A stretch of DNA of 64,000 nucleotides from Myxococcales bacterium (GTDB lineage Bacteria; Myxococcota_A; Polyangia; Polyangiales; Polyangiaceae), in contig JADJKB010000005.1 of the NCBI GenBank assembly GCA_016706225.1, positions 372,001 to 436,000 on the forward strand, in the 5' to 3' direction. The position numbers were made by a program, and so were the translations under genes. Below the pieces are notes generated by a model. It did no database searches, was not told the origin of the DNA, and saw only the letters and a program-made list of their open reading frames with translations. The first letter of the stretch is position 1; every line of letters begins with the position of its first letter. Positions 34,457 through 43,094 of this stretch are shown piece by piece.

Positions 34457-36316
34457 TTACTTCAGCTTCTTGGCCACGATGGTGACCGCGGTGCCGGGCG
34501 TCTTGCTGCGGGCGCGCACGAAGTACGTGTTGCCCGAGAACGAGACGTTGACCGTGCAGGTCTGCGCCGACGTGCCCGCCGTCGTGGACTTGCAGTCGTT
34601 GGCGTAGACCGTCGGGTTGCGTCCAACGCGGACGTACAGCTCAGCGGCGCCGGTTCCGGTCATGGTGACTTCCAGCTTCTTGTAGCCGGGCTCCACCACG
34701 ACTGAGCCGTACTTCGAGGACCAGCTGGTGCCGGTGCCCTTGACCGTGACGTTGTCCAGGATGGTGACGGTCTCTTCGGCCGGCGCGGTCGCGGCGGCCT
34801 CGTCATTCAGCGCCTTCACCTCGGCGTAGGTGATGAGTCCGCCGGCCTGGCTGGCAGTCGGCTTGGCCGTGGGCCACCAGGCAAAGTCCGGGTGGTTGGT
34901 GCGGCTCTCACCGACCCACTCACCGCCCATGATCTTGCCGCCGTCGTCCGCCTCCAAGATGTACTTGTAGTGTTTGGTCGTGGCGTAGCTGGTGAGGGCC
35001 TGCTCGACGTGCGACTGCTTCGCGGGTGACGACTCCGTGATGTAGGTGAAGTCCATCTCCACGTAGAAGAAGCGCTTCGCCAGGGTGTTGTAGATGTAGT
35101 CGCCGCTCTCACCGGGAACTGCGGCGGAGAGCTGCACGTTGCTCTCGGCCCCGTAGCCCTCGACCATGTAGAAGACCTTGTCGCCCGCAGCCAACGTGAC
35201 CAGGCACTCCTCGTTCGAGGTTCCACCGTAGGGGCGGCAGTCGTAGTCGGACTTGGTCGGCGCAGCGCCCTTCTTGATGTAGAGGTCCGCGTCGCCGCTG
35301 CCGCTCATCTTGATGGTGTAGTCACCGGCGACCGTCGCGACGTACTCGCCCGCCTTCGTTTCGTCCTTCTTCAAGAGGGCGGTCGGGAAGATCGGCGTCA
35401 ACGTCAGGTTGATCCCGAGCATGGCGACGGCCTCGTCCTTGGTGATCTCCTTGAGCTTGTCGCCGTCGGGGTTGGTGACCTTGTAGCCGTAGCTCGGCTG
35501 GTTCCAGACCTGTGCGGAGAAGGTGGCGTCGATGACGAAGCCCTGACGGCGCAGGCCCATCAAGTTCGTGGTGACGATGTGCCAGGTGCCGGGGTTCATG
35601 TCGCGGCACTCGGTCGCCTCCAGGCGGCCCGTCGGGTCCGTGATCGGCTCCGCCTTGTTGCAGCGGCGCGAGATGAACTTGTTGCTGACGTTCGTGTAGA
35701 GCAGCGACATCAGACCTTCGAGGTCCCCGGGGTAGAACGTGACGCCGTTCTTGACCACCGGATTGACCGCCGCCGGCTCTGTCAGCGCGTAGGGTGCCCA
35801 GCCGTGGCAGATGCCCCACCAGCCTGGGATGCAGCGGCCCGCGGTCGCGCCCTTTGGGATGGCGCAGCTTCCGCCGTCCTCGGAGCCCGCACACTCGTTG
35901 CCACCTTGGGTGCACGCCTTCTGCTGCGTCGCAGACCCGATGCCGTGATACTTGGTGATGTTGGCCGGAACGGCGTCCTTGCCGAACGCCTTGGCGTACT
36001 TCTCGGCAGGCGAGGAGCCCGCGCCGTCCCACTCGTGGTTCAGGTTGTCGCTCTGCGTCGCCCAGTAGTCGCCGGGGACCGGCACCTGACCGTGGCCCTC
36101 GAGCGGCAGCTGATGCGTGAAGTACGAGAAGTTGCTGTCCACGTAGGCCGGGTTGTTGGCCGAGTCCCAGGCGTCGAACTTTCCTTCGCCGTCGAGACCA
36201 ACTTGATCTTCCGGTTCCAGTTGCTCGCCCGGTGTCGACCCGCCGTCGTCACCGCTGCCGGAGCAGGCACCCAAAAACAAAACCGCAGCCACCCAAGAGA
36301 TATTTCGTACGCGCAT
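34457..36316 (-). CDS. Secreted transglutaminase-elicitor-like lipoprotein with two PPC-type domains
   Basis: A 619-residue lipoprotein: lipobox LGAC (Cys18) and a short acidic linker. An N-terminal domain of about 350 residues resembles the transglutaminase elicitor family known from Phytophthora GP42 and some bacteria: PVPGDYWATQSDNLNHEW, then WGICHGWAPYALTEP with candidate catalytic Cys170, and TWHIV with candidate His246. Two bacterial pre-peptidase C-terminal (PPC) like beta domains follow, each with a DLYIK or ELYVR core and a Cys-Cys pair. It may cross-link or deamidate proteins outside the cell. The family match is from motif recognition and needs a profile search. Confidence 0.72.
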   Translation of the reverse strand: MRVRNISWVAAVLFLGACSGSGDDGGSTPGEQLEPEDQVGLDGEGKFDAWDSANNPAYVDSNFSYFTHQLPLEGHGQVPVPGDYWATQSDNLNHEWDGAGSSPAEKYAKAFGKDAVPANITKYHGIGSATQQKACTQGGNECAGSEDGGSCAIPKGATAGRCIPGWWGICHGWAPYALTEPAAVNPVVKNGVTFYPGDLEGLMSLLYTNVSNKFISRRCNKAEPITDPTGRLEATECRDMNPGTWHIVTTNLMGLRRQGFVIDATFSAQVWNQPSYGYKVTNPDGDKLKEITKDEAVAMLGINLTLTPIFPTALLKKDETKAGEYVATVAGDYTIKMSGSGDADLYIKKGAAPTKSDYDCRPYGGTSNEECLVTLAAGDKVFYMVEGYGAESNVQLSAAVPGESGDYIYNTLAKRFFYVEMDFTYITESSPAKQSHVEQALTSYATTKHYKYILEADDGGKIMGGEWVGESRTNHPDFAWWPTAKPTASQAGGLITYAEVKALNDEAAATAPAEETVTILDNVTVKGTGTSWSSKYGSVVVEPGYKKLEVTMTGTGAAELYVRVGRNPTVYANDCKSTTAGTSAQTCTVNVSFSGNTYFVRARSKTPGTAVTIVAKKLK

Positions 36317-36576
36317 GCTCGGGAGCCTACGACGCGAGTGTCCTCGAGCCAATGCGAAATCGACGGGATCCGGCCGCAAAGCTTACATGGGCGCATGTGG
36401 TGCGCCGCGCGCCCGATCCGCGCTACGTACAAGAAATCTAAGCGGACTTCGCTCACGTGCTCCGCGCGAGCACACGCAGCTCGGACGCACGTGCATCGTG
36501 TGCACGCCGGAACCGGATTGGCGTCTGACGGTTCGCGCTGATACCGAAGCGTCAGCGACGTCGAAAGCACGGGTGA
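36317..36576. other. Intergenic region between divergent genes with short inverted repeats
   Basis: These 260 bases separate the transglutaminase-like and papain-like genes. Two dyads are visible: CGTGCA/TGCACG (36490-36506, 5-base spacer) and CTGACG/CGTCAG (36525-36555, 19-base spacer). Both could be operator sites for the plus-strand gene. No clear sigma-70 promoter is seen. Confidence 0.35.
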
Positions 36577-38187
36577 ATGGAACCACGGATCAAAAAGCGT
36601 CTCGCCCTCGCGCTGGGCGCCGTTGCAGTGGGTGTGAGCGCGCTGTGGTTGTGGCCGTCGTCACGCAGTCAAGCTGGGTATCCCTTCGCACGCCGCGTCG
36701 CCGGTGCCAGTGTGAGCCCACTGTGGAAGCTCTCCCCCGAGGCGCTCGACCAGCTCACCGCGGATGACGCGGAACGCCTCGAGCATTTCGCGACGCAGCT
36801 CGATCGGGCGCTGACGGAAGCACGTGCGATCGAGCCGCTGCTCGCGATGGAGAGCGCGGATCAACTCAAGGCCGAGGACCGCAAGAAGGTGCGGGAGCTG
36901 TGGTGGAGCTTCTTCGAACCGATGCTGGCCCTCGACGGGTTGAAACACCGCTACGAGGGCTGGTTTGGCGTCGACTACGTCGTGCACCCGGAGCTCCACG
37001 CGCGGAGCTTCGCCCTCACCTACGCGGCGCTCTGCGTCCAGGTCGATGGCGGCCAGGCGCTCCTGGATCGGATCGGCAAGAAGAGCATCGCGCTGAAGCT
37101 GTTCGACGAGGCCATGCCGGCGCTGGGACTCCCGAGTGGGACCTTCAGCGCAATGCGCGCGCGTCTGGGCAGGGCGCGGGACTACTCGTTCGTGCCGTTC
37201 GGTGCAGAGTGGTACGCCCAGTGGATCGACAAACACCTGGCAGGCAAGGCAGGGGAACGCTTGCGGGGGTTGGTCGGCGCGCGCAGCAAGCTGGCACTCG
37301 CTCGGATCGTCGACGCCAAGGCTGCGGCTCGAACGGCGGAGAACAAGGCCGAGGTGCTGAAGAGCACGGCGTTCCAGGCATGGTTCCCCTTGCAGAAGGA
37401 GTTCGCGGAGTGGGCCGGCGACACCCGCTTCGCACCGGAGAGCCGGCGGCTGATCAACGACGCGCAGCTCGCCGCCATGAAAGCCAAGCTCGCGCCCGGA
37501 GACATCTTGCTCGAACGGCGCAACTGGTACCTGTCCAACGTCGGTCTGCCTGGCTTCTGGCCGCACGCCGCCATCTTCAGCGGTTCACAGGCCGAGATCA
37601 GCGCGGGCTTCGACTCCGATCCCGAGGTGCAGAAACGCTACGGCGGAGCCTTCAGTCAGCACCTGGCCAAGAAATACCCGGCGGCCTGGGCGGCGCTCGG
37701 CGAAAAGGACGATGCTGGGCACCTACACACCGTGGTCGAAGCCGTGAGCGAGGGTGTGGTCGCCCAGAGCTTCGAGCACTCGTGCGGCGCAGACTACGTC
37801 GCGGCGCTCAGGCCGAAGCTGCCTCGCGTCGAGATCGCGGCGGCCATCGAACGCACCCTGGGCTACTTCGGTCGGCCCTACGATTTCGACTTCAACTTTG
37901 CGACGGACGATCGGGTGGTCTGCTCGGAGCTGGTGCTCAAAGCCTACGAGGCTCCCGCTGGTGGCGTCGGGCTCGCCGCGCCCTGGGTGACGATCGTCGG
38001 ACAGCGCGCGGTCACCCCCACCGAGTTCGTTCGCCTGTTCGTGAGTGAGCGCGGCAAGCCCGATGCACAGCTCGAGTTCGTCTATTTCCTCGAGGGTCGC
38101 GAGAAGGACAAAGCTGCGGTAAGCGCCGACGCGGACGCGCTCGCCCGCACCCCCGAGCGTCCCAAGTGGGACGTCGCGCAGCCTTGA
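36577..38187 (+). CDS. Permuted papain-like (YiiX/NlpC-P60 superfamily) membrane-anchored amidase
   Basis: A 536-residue protein with an N-terminal hydrophobic anchor, a long helical region, and a C-terminal domain of the circularly permuted NlpC/P60 (YiiX/YebB-like) type. The domain opens with LAPGDILLERR, has the candidate catalytic His330 in FWPHAAIFSG, and the candidate Cys449 in RVVCSELVLKAYEA. The His-before-Cys order defines the permutation. Family members act on lipids, amides or cell-wall peptides. No operon partner is present. The start is ATG at 36577. Confidence 0.78.
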   Translation: MEPRIKKRLALALGAVAVGVSALWLWPSSRSQAGYPFARRVAGASVSPLWKLSPEALDQLTADDAERLEHFATQLDRALTEARAIEPLLAMESADQLKAEDRKKVRELWWSFFEPMLALDGLKHRYEGWFGVDYVVHPELHARSFALTYAALCVQVDGGQALLDRIGKKSIALKLFDEAMPALGLPSGTFSAMRARLGRARDYSFVPFGAEWYAQWIDKHLAGKAGERLRGLVGARSKLALARIVDAKAAARTAENKAEVLKSTAFQAWFPLQKEFAEWAGDTRFAPESRRLINDAQLAAMKAKLAPGDILLERRNWYLSNVGLPGFWPHAAIFSGSQAEISAGFDSDPEVQKRYGGAFSQHLAKKYPAAWAALGEKDDAGHLHTVVEAVSEGVVAQSFEHSCGADYVAALRPKLPRVEIAAAIERTLGYFGRPYDFDFNFATDDRVVCSELVLKAYEAPAGGVGLAAPWVTIVGQRAVTPTEFVRLFVSERGKPDAQLEFVYFLEGREKDKAAVSADADALARTPERPKWDVAQP

Positions 38188-38224
38188 TTTGCGGCTGCTC
38201 GCGCCGCTTTGGTTGCGTGCGCGC

Positions 38225-38587
38225 TCACCAACGCTCGTGCGCCTCGGCTGGCAGAAACCGGCGATCCGGGGCCGAGTAGCGGGCGGTGCCGACGGGAAAG
38301 CGGAAGGGCTGCGCGGCGGTCTCGAGCACGCTGAGTGGCCGTTGGGGTCGGCCAACGACGATGACCTCGGTCATGACGTGCACGCGACTGCCTCGGACGG
38401 CTTCGGAGCGGAGCTTGTCGTGTTTGGCGGCGCGGCGCAGCGGGCGGGTGACCTTGGCGGGTGGTTGAGCGGCGTCGGCTCGACTTGGCGTCTCTGCAAA
38501 CGCGTAGCCTTGGATGCACAGGACCGCGACCGAGAGCGAAATCGAGAGCGTATGAATATTCATGTCGTGGAAAGACCTCCGCTTCAT
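38225..38587 (-). CDS. Small secreted protein of the second sigma/anti-sigma operon
   Basis: A 120-residue protein with a signal peptide ending near AFA-ETP and a mature part rich in Arg/Pro/Val. No family is recognised. Its ATG at 38587 overlaps the stop of the preceding gene (ATGA); a second ATG at 38563 with GGAGG 12 bases upstream is an alternative. It is probably co-translated with the putative anti-sigma gene, and could be its ligand or a target kept in the operon. Confidence 0.6.
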   Translation of the reverse strand: MKRRSFHDMNIHTLSISLSVAVLCIQGYAFAETPSRADAAQPPAKVTRPLRRAAKHDKLRSEAVRGSRVHVMTEVIVVGRPQRPLSVLETAAQPFRFPVGTARYSAPDRRFLPAEAHERW

Positions 38588-39228
38588 TGATGCTGCGGAG
38601 CGCCGGTCTTGATCTCGGTTTTTGCAGCGTCGTCGCCGCGTTGGTCCTCGGTGGGCGAGCTTCCCGGTCTCGGTGCCGCGCCCGGGCGGACCACGGTGGA
38701 CGGCGGACCAATCTTGACGTCGCCCCGCGCGGCCCTGGAGTCAGCAGAAGTCCGCGCGGCGCCGGAGTCCGCAGACTCTGGCGGGCCGTTGGTTTTGGTT
38801 ACCTGGGGCAGCGCGGGTGGCGGCGGGATCAGCGGCGCTCCGCTCTCGCGGGCGGCCGCGACCTCGGCGCTTCCCGTGCTCGTTGCGAGAGCGCTGTCCG
38901 CTTCCCGCTCCGTCGGCGTGTCCCAGCTCGCAACGAGCCCCGCGCCGCCCAGTCCCGCGACACTGCCGACCAAAGCGCCGACGCTGAGCCACTTGACCAC
39001 GACGAGCGCCAAGCTGGTCCCGCCATTGGCGAGGCTCGCGCCGCTGGTCGAGGCTCCGATTGCCGTCGTCGTCGCGGCGGTTGCTGCGGTGGCCGCAAGC
39101 GCTGCGAGCACCCGCGCTTCGACCCGCGCCTGCGCGCCCTCGGGCGCCCGCTCGTCTTGGGCCAGAACCAGCAGCTCCCGCGCGAGGCCGGGCTGGAAGC
39201 GATCGGTCAAACGCTTGGGGTCGTTCAT
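38584..39228 (-). CDS. Putative membrane anti-sigma factor
   Basis: A 214-residue single-pass protein directly after an ECF sigma gene, overlapping it by ATGA. A cytoplasmic N-terminal part of about 70 residues precedes a hydrophobic segment (about 73-100) and a Pro/Ser/Ala-rich outer tail. There is no HxxxCxxC zinc finger. Position and topology suggest an anti-sigma factor; sequence alone does not prove it. Confidence 0.62.
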   Translation of the reverse strand: MNDPKRLTDRFQPGLARELLVLAQDERAPEGAQARVEARVLAALAATAATAATTTAIGASTSGASLANGGTSLALVVVKWLSVGALVGSVAGLGGAGLVASWDTPTEREADSALATSTGSAEVAAARESGAPLIPPPPALPQVTKTNGPPESADSGAARTSADSRAARGDVKIGPPSTVVRPGAAPRPGSSPTEDQRGDDAAKTEIKTGAPQHQ

Positions 39229-39836
39229 GGAAGCCTCGGTGGAGCGTTGCGGGCAGTGTGCGCGCGAAGTGCGTGGATGTAACGACTGCGCCCGCGTCGG
39301 AGCCGTGACGCCACGGTGCCGCGGGGAGCGCCGGAGAGCTCGGCGATTTCGGCGAGGGTCAGCCCCTCGAGCTCGAACAGGACGAAGACACTGCGCTCTT
39401 CGTCCGGCAGGCTCTCGAGAAGTTGGTCCAAAAGCTCGATGCGCTGACGCTGATCGAGGATTTGTTCCGGGGTTCGATGCTCCACCGCGTGGTTGTCCTG
39501 GATCTCCAGATCCCGGGCTAGCTCACGCTGCCGACGCCGGCGAAAGCCGTGCGCCACTCGGAGCGCGGTGCCGAACAAGAAACTCTTCTCCGACCCGGGT
39601 GTGATCTGAGCGATGCGTCGCGTGGCGACTACGAACACCTCCTGGGCCGCGTCTTCCGCGGCGTCGGCGGGCACACCGAGCCGACGCAACAGGCGCCAGA
39701 CGGAGTCGAAACCGTCGCTGAGCACCTCGGCCAGCCGCGTTTGCGCCTCGGGGCTGGCGGCCGAGGCGCCCGGGCGGGAGCTGGCGCGCTCACCCATGGC
39801 GGACTCGTCGCTCTCGCGGGGCTCTGGCTCAGTCAT
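39225..39836 (-). CDS. RNA polymerase ECF-type sigma-70 factor
   Basis: A sigma factor of about 203 residues. Region 2 holds AAEDAAQEVFVVATRR and SFLFGTALRVAHGF. Region 4 holds LPDEERSVFVLFELEGLTLAEIAELSG followed by RGTVASRLRRGRSRY. Two ATG starts are possible (39836 or 39857); neither has a strong Shine-Dalgarno, so the N-terminus is uncertain. The gene overlaps the putative anti-sigma gene downstream. Confidence 0.9.
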   Translation of the reverse strand: MTEPEPRESDESAMGERASSRPGASAASPEAQTRLAEVLSDGFDSVWRLLRRLGVPADAAEDAAQEVFVVATRRIAQITPGSEKSFLFGTALRVAHGFRRRRQRELARDLEIQDNHAVEHRTPEQILDQRQRIELLDQLLESLPDEERSVFVLFELEGLTLAEIAELSGAPRGTVASRLRRGRSRYIHALRAHTARNAPPRLP

Positions 39837-40021
39837 CGCCGGGCCCAGGGGTCGCATGACCAAAAGAATGCTCTCCAATCCTGCTTGATGCTCGGGCTTC
39901 CCGCATCGGATCCCGAAAAGTGACGAGGCAGCGATCTTTTGCTGCCCGGGAGTCAGCGCCACCGTGACGGCTCGCGGTGCGGGCGCCACGAGCAGCCGTC
40001 GGGTTGGGCCGCGACCGGACC

Positions 40022-40633
40022 CTATTTGGTGGTCGCACACTTGCCGAGCACGTAACCCGGCCCGCACTCACACTGACACAGCGCGAGCTGGGTCGGGTCG
40101 GTCTGTGCGCAGGCCGGCTTGACCACGACCGATGCGCTGCCGAGGCCCGGGCCGTCGATCTCGTCGATTATCACCTCGAGCTTCCAGGGGGCATCGACGA
40201 TCACATCGGCGTCGTAGTTCGGACATGCGGGGATGTGCGTGACCTGGCTCACACTGCGGAGATCCGGCTCCATCCAGCCGGGCTGACCCGGTACTGGTTT
40301 CATCACCACGTCTCGCGCCTCCTCCATCTGGATGGCGTTCGACGCCGGGTCGCGCAGCCGCGAGCGCAGGTTCACCGTGTCGGAGGTGAGGCCCAGCACC
40401 CGCGCCCCGACGTGAATCACGTGTCCGCCTTGCGGGGCCGGCACCAACGCGATCGGATCACCCTCGGACAGCAGCTTCAGCGGCTGATTTTCCGCCACGA
40501 AGTCCGCCGGCAGAATTTCCAAGTCGACCACGACGTCGGGTTTGGGCTTCGGCTTCGGCTCGCCGTCACCCTTGCCACATCCAGCGACGACGAGCGCGGC
40601 CAGGAAGAGCGGCAACAAGTTCTTCGAGCACAC
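40022..40633 (-). CDS. Lipoprotein of unknown function
   Basis: A 203-residue lipoprotein with lipobox VAGC (Cys19), a KPKPKPD linker, and a beta-rich body. It ends in a Cys cluster (CQCECGPGYVLGKC) resembling an EGF-like turn. The GTG at 40633 was chosen because it starts the signal peptide; the frame is open 13 codons further. I cannot assign a domain family. Confidence 0.65.
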   Translation of the reverse strand: MCSKNLLPLFLAALVVAGCGKGDGEPKPKPKPDVVVDLEILPADFVAENQPLKLLSEGDPIALVPAPQGGHVIHVGARVLGLTSDTVNLRSRLRDPASNAIQMEEARDVVMKPVPGQPGWMEPDLRSVSQVTHIPACPNYDADVIVDAPWKLEVIIDEIDGPGLGSASVVVKPACAQTDPTQLALCQCECGPGYVLGKCATTK

Positions 40634-40831
40634 GGTTGTCCAGACTTTGGCGAAAGCAGACGCTCCGTGCAAGCACGCCCGGTGCCTGCGGCGCCCCCTT
40701 GCTATTTCTCGACGCGCAGCGCCACCGAAGCGAGGATGCTGCGGCGCCTGCCGTGCCGCAACGCCGCCGAGCGACTGCTGCCGTAACGCGCACGCTCGAC
40801 AGCCTCGCCCGGTGCAGGTAAGCCTCGGGGC

Positions 40832-41956
40832 ATGCGCAAAGAGCTGGGTTGGGCGTTGATCGGTCTACTCACTGTCGCGGCATGCGCCGCGGGGGAGGCG
40901 TCGAGCGCGGGCGGCGGCGGTCAGAGCTCCGGAGGATTTGGCAACGTCGTCAACACGGGCGGTTCGGTGTGGGGCGACGGTAGCGCCGGCACCGGCTCGG
41001 TGGGCGCAACCGGTGGCATCGGCGCAAGCGGCGGGTTCGGCGGCGTGGCCGGCGGCGGCGGCGCCAGCGGCGCGGGCGCGAGCGGAGGAACGAGCGGCAG
41101 CGGCGGCGCGAGCGGCAGCGGTGGTGTCGGCGCGAGCGGTGGCGCGTCGGGCGGCGGCAGCGGTGGCACCTCGACTGGGGGTGGGGGAACCGGCGGCGAC
41201 GCGGGAGCGACCTGGCCTACCTGCGACACTCAGCCGAGCGCGGCGCCCAGCAAGACCATCGTCCAGATCTGGGCGGACAACGCGGCGACCGAGACACAGG
41301 TCTGGGTGCCTGGCGTTTTCATCACGGCCATCAGTGGCGGAGCGTGTGTCAGCGGCACGACCTGCCAGATCTTCGTGCAGCAGGCCGAGACCTACGCGAG
41401 CTTGGCCGCGGGCGCCAAGCAGGGCATCAAGCTCCGCATCGCCAGCACGGTCGCGAACTACTTCGCCAGCCTGAAGGTCGGTGACAAGGTGGACGTGCTC
41501 GGTTACGCCTGGCGTTACAACCTGGGCGGCGCCAACGAGATGGCCATCCAGATCAACTCGCAGCTGCCGGGCTGCGCCAAGAAGGTTGGCGCCGGCAACC
41601 CCGTTGCCATCACTGGCGTCCAGCTGACCGATCTCACGGTCGCCGCGTACGAACAAACGCACGGGCCCCTCTTGGTGCAACTGACTACGGTCACCGGAAA
41701 ACCAGCGCTACCGACCGAGATCTTCGGCCTGTGGAAGACCGGCGTCGGCATCGGGGACGCCGGCCCCGAGAGCTTGGTCAATGCCAGTCCGTTCTTCCTC
41801 GCGAACGGCGCGTTCACTGGTTTCACGAGTGGTCAGCCGGTGGACTTCAAGACCTTGACCGGGGTCTTCGCGGTCTTCAGCCCGTTCGTGGAGGCGGGCA
41901 CACCACCGAAATACACCGTGGTCTACCCGCGGGTGATGACCGAGATGGTGCAGTAG
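40832..41956 (+). CDS. Tethered lipoprotein of unknown beta-rich fold
   Basis: A 374-residue lipoprotein: lipobox VAAC (Cys18), a Gly/Ser/Ala-rich tether of about 100 residues, then a beta-rich domain of about 245 residues holding VQIWADNAATETQVWVPGV, LKVGDKVDVLGYAWRY and VDFKTLTGVFAVF. The repeated 'GDKVDVLG' type strand suggests OB-fold-like pieces as seen in secreted nuclease-associated domains, but this is weak. It converges on the CYTH gene with two bases between stops. Confidence 0.7.
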   Translation: MRKELGWALIGLLTVAACAAGEASSAGGGGQSSGGFGNVVNTGGSVWGDGSAGTGSVGATGGIGASGGFGGVAGGGGASGAGASGGTSGSGGASGSGGVGASGGASGGGSGGTSTGGGGTGGDAGATWPTCDTQPSAAPSKTIVQIWADNAATETQVWVPGVFITAISGGACVSGTTCQIFVQQAETYASLAAGAKQGIKLRIASTVANYFASLKVGDKVDVLGYAWRYNLGGANEMAIQINSQLPGCAKKVGAGNPVAITGVQLTDLTVAAYEQTHGPLLVQLTTVTGKPALPTEIFGLWKTGVGIGDAGPESLVNASPFFLANGAFTGFTSGQPVDFKTLTGVFAVFSPFVEAGTPPKYTVVYPRVMTEMVQ

Positions 41957-41958
41957 CG

Positions 41959-42477
41959 TCAGCGCTGCGACACCGGTTTCGAGACTGCCGCGCGCTCGGC
42001 CTCGGTCCACTGGTCGAACGGGCGCTCCGAGAGCGCCGAGTTCGTCAGGCGCATGTCGTCCGTCACGTCTTGCCCGAGCCAGCCCGGGGGGGACGCCAGG
42101 GCGCGTTCGAACGCGCGTTCGTCCGCCACCTCGAGCTCGGCGACGACCAGGCCCGCGTTGGCACCGAGAAACTCGTCCACCTCGAAGGTGAACGCTCCGT
42201 GCGCGACCCGGTGCCGGTGTTTCTCGATCAGGGTGCCCTTGCACAGCGCGAGGGCCGCGCGCGCCTCTTCTAGCGGCAGCTCGACCTCGATCTCCACCCG
42301 CCGCGCTCCAGCGGCTCGGCCCTTCACGGTCAGGAACCCACGCTCGGCGGCGACGCGCGCCCGCACCACGCGCTCGGGATCCGTCGACAGGTAACCCTGG
42401 CGAAGCAGCGTCGGCACGGCGCCGCCCCGCCAAGCGTCGCTCGTCACCAGGAACTTTCGCTCGATCTCGATGCCCAT
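41959..42477 (-). CDS. CYTH-domain protein (inorganic triphosphatase/adenylyl cyclase CYTH family)
   Basis: A 172-residue CYTH protein. The family tag EIERKFLV opens it, followed by RQGYLS, RVRAR and LTVKG-type strands with alternating charged residues that line a triphosphate tunnel, then FEVDEFLG and VVAELEV. Such proteins hydrolyse inorganic triphosphate or thiamine triphosphate. The ATG at 42477 begins the motif directly. Confidence 0.87.
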   Translation of the reverse strand: MGIEIERKFLVTSDAWRGGAVPTLLRQGYLSTDPERVVRARVAAERGFLTVKGRAAGARRVEIEVELPLEEARAALALCKGTLIEKHRHRVAHGAFTFEVDEFLGANAGLVVAELEVADERAFERALASPPGWLGQDVTDDMRLTNSALSERPFDQWTEAERAAVSKPVSQR

Positions 42478-42482
42478 GTTGT

Positions 42483-43070
42483 CTAGCGCAGCACGGCTGC
42501 ACCGAGCACAGCCTGCGCGAGCAGGGCAGCGAACGCAATCACTGCCGAGCGCGCACCGGAAAGCCGATGCGCGGCGGTGACCGCACGAGCCACCAGCAGC
42601 CACTCACTCACGAAGAGGACTGCTCCCGTGATGCGCACCACCGATTTGAGCGCCGGGAATCCCCAGAGCCCATACACGACCAGATCCGGGACCACCAGGC
42701 AGAAGAGCAGCGGCAGCGCGTAAGCAAAACCGAGACACGCGAACGTCGTGCGCCGCGCGCCGCTGCCCCCAAGCCGAACGGCGAGCGTGTGCCCGACCAC
42801 GGCAAGCACGCAGTAACAGGTGAGCAAGATCGGGATCACGAACGCCGCCTGCGCCAGGTAGTAAATCTCGCGCGGGACTGGCAGGAGCACACGCGACGGC
42901 GCATGCCCGCCTGCCCAGAGCAGCGCCGAGAGCATGGACCACGCGGCTCCAGTGCCGGCGACCGCGATGAGCGCAGCCCGCGGGGACGGATAGGCCGCGA
43001 TTTGGTCCAGGGTCGCCCCCGGCGCGCGGACGAGCCGTCGCGTGATCGACCAAGCTTCCGCCACACTCAC
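42483..43070 (-). CDS. Yip1-like multi-pass membrane protein
   Basis: A 195-residue integral membrane protein with about five hydrophobic segments. The N-terminus (ITRRLVRAPGATLDQIAA) precedes the segments in the manner of bacterial Yip1/YIP1-like proteins. The GTG at 43070 was taken as start; a second GTG lies at 43064. It is five bases upstream of the CYTH gene and likely in one unit with it. The function is unknown. Confidence 0.65.
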   Translation of the reverse strand: MSVAEAWSITRRLVRAPGATLDQIAAYPSPRAALIAVAGTGAAWSMLSALLWAGGHAPSRVLLPVPREIYYLAQAAFVIPILLTCYCVLAVVGHTLAVRLGGSGARRTTFACLGFAYALPLLFCLVVPDLVVYGLWGFPALKSVVRITGAVLFVSEWLLVARAVTAAHRLSGARSAVIAFAALLAQAVLGAAVLR

Positions 43071-43094
43071 GGGGGCATGATAGCTTCGGCGCCG

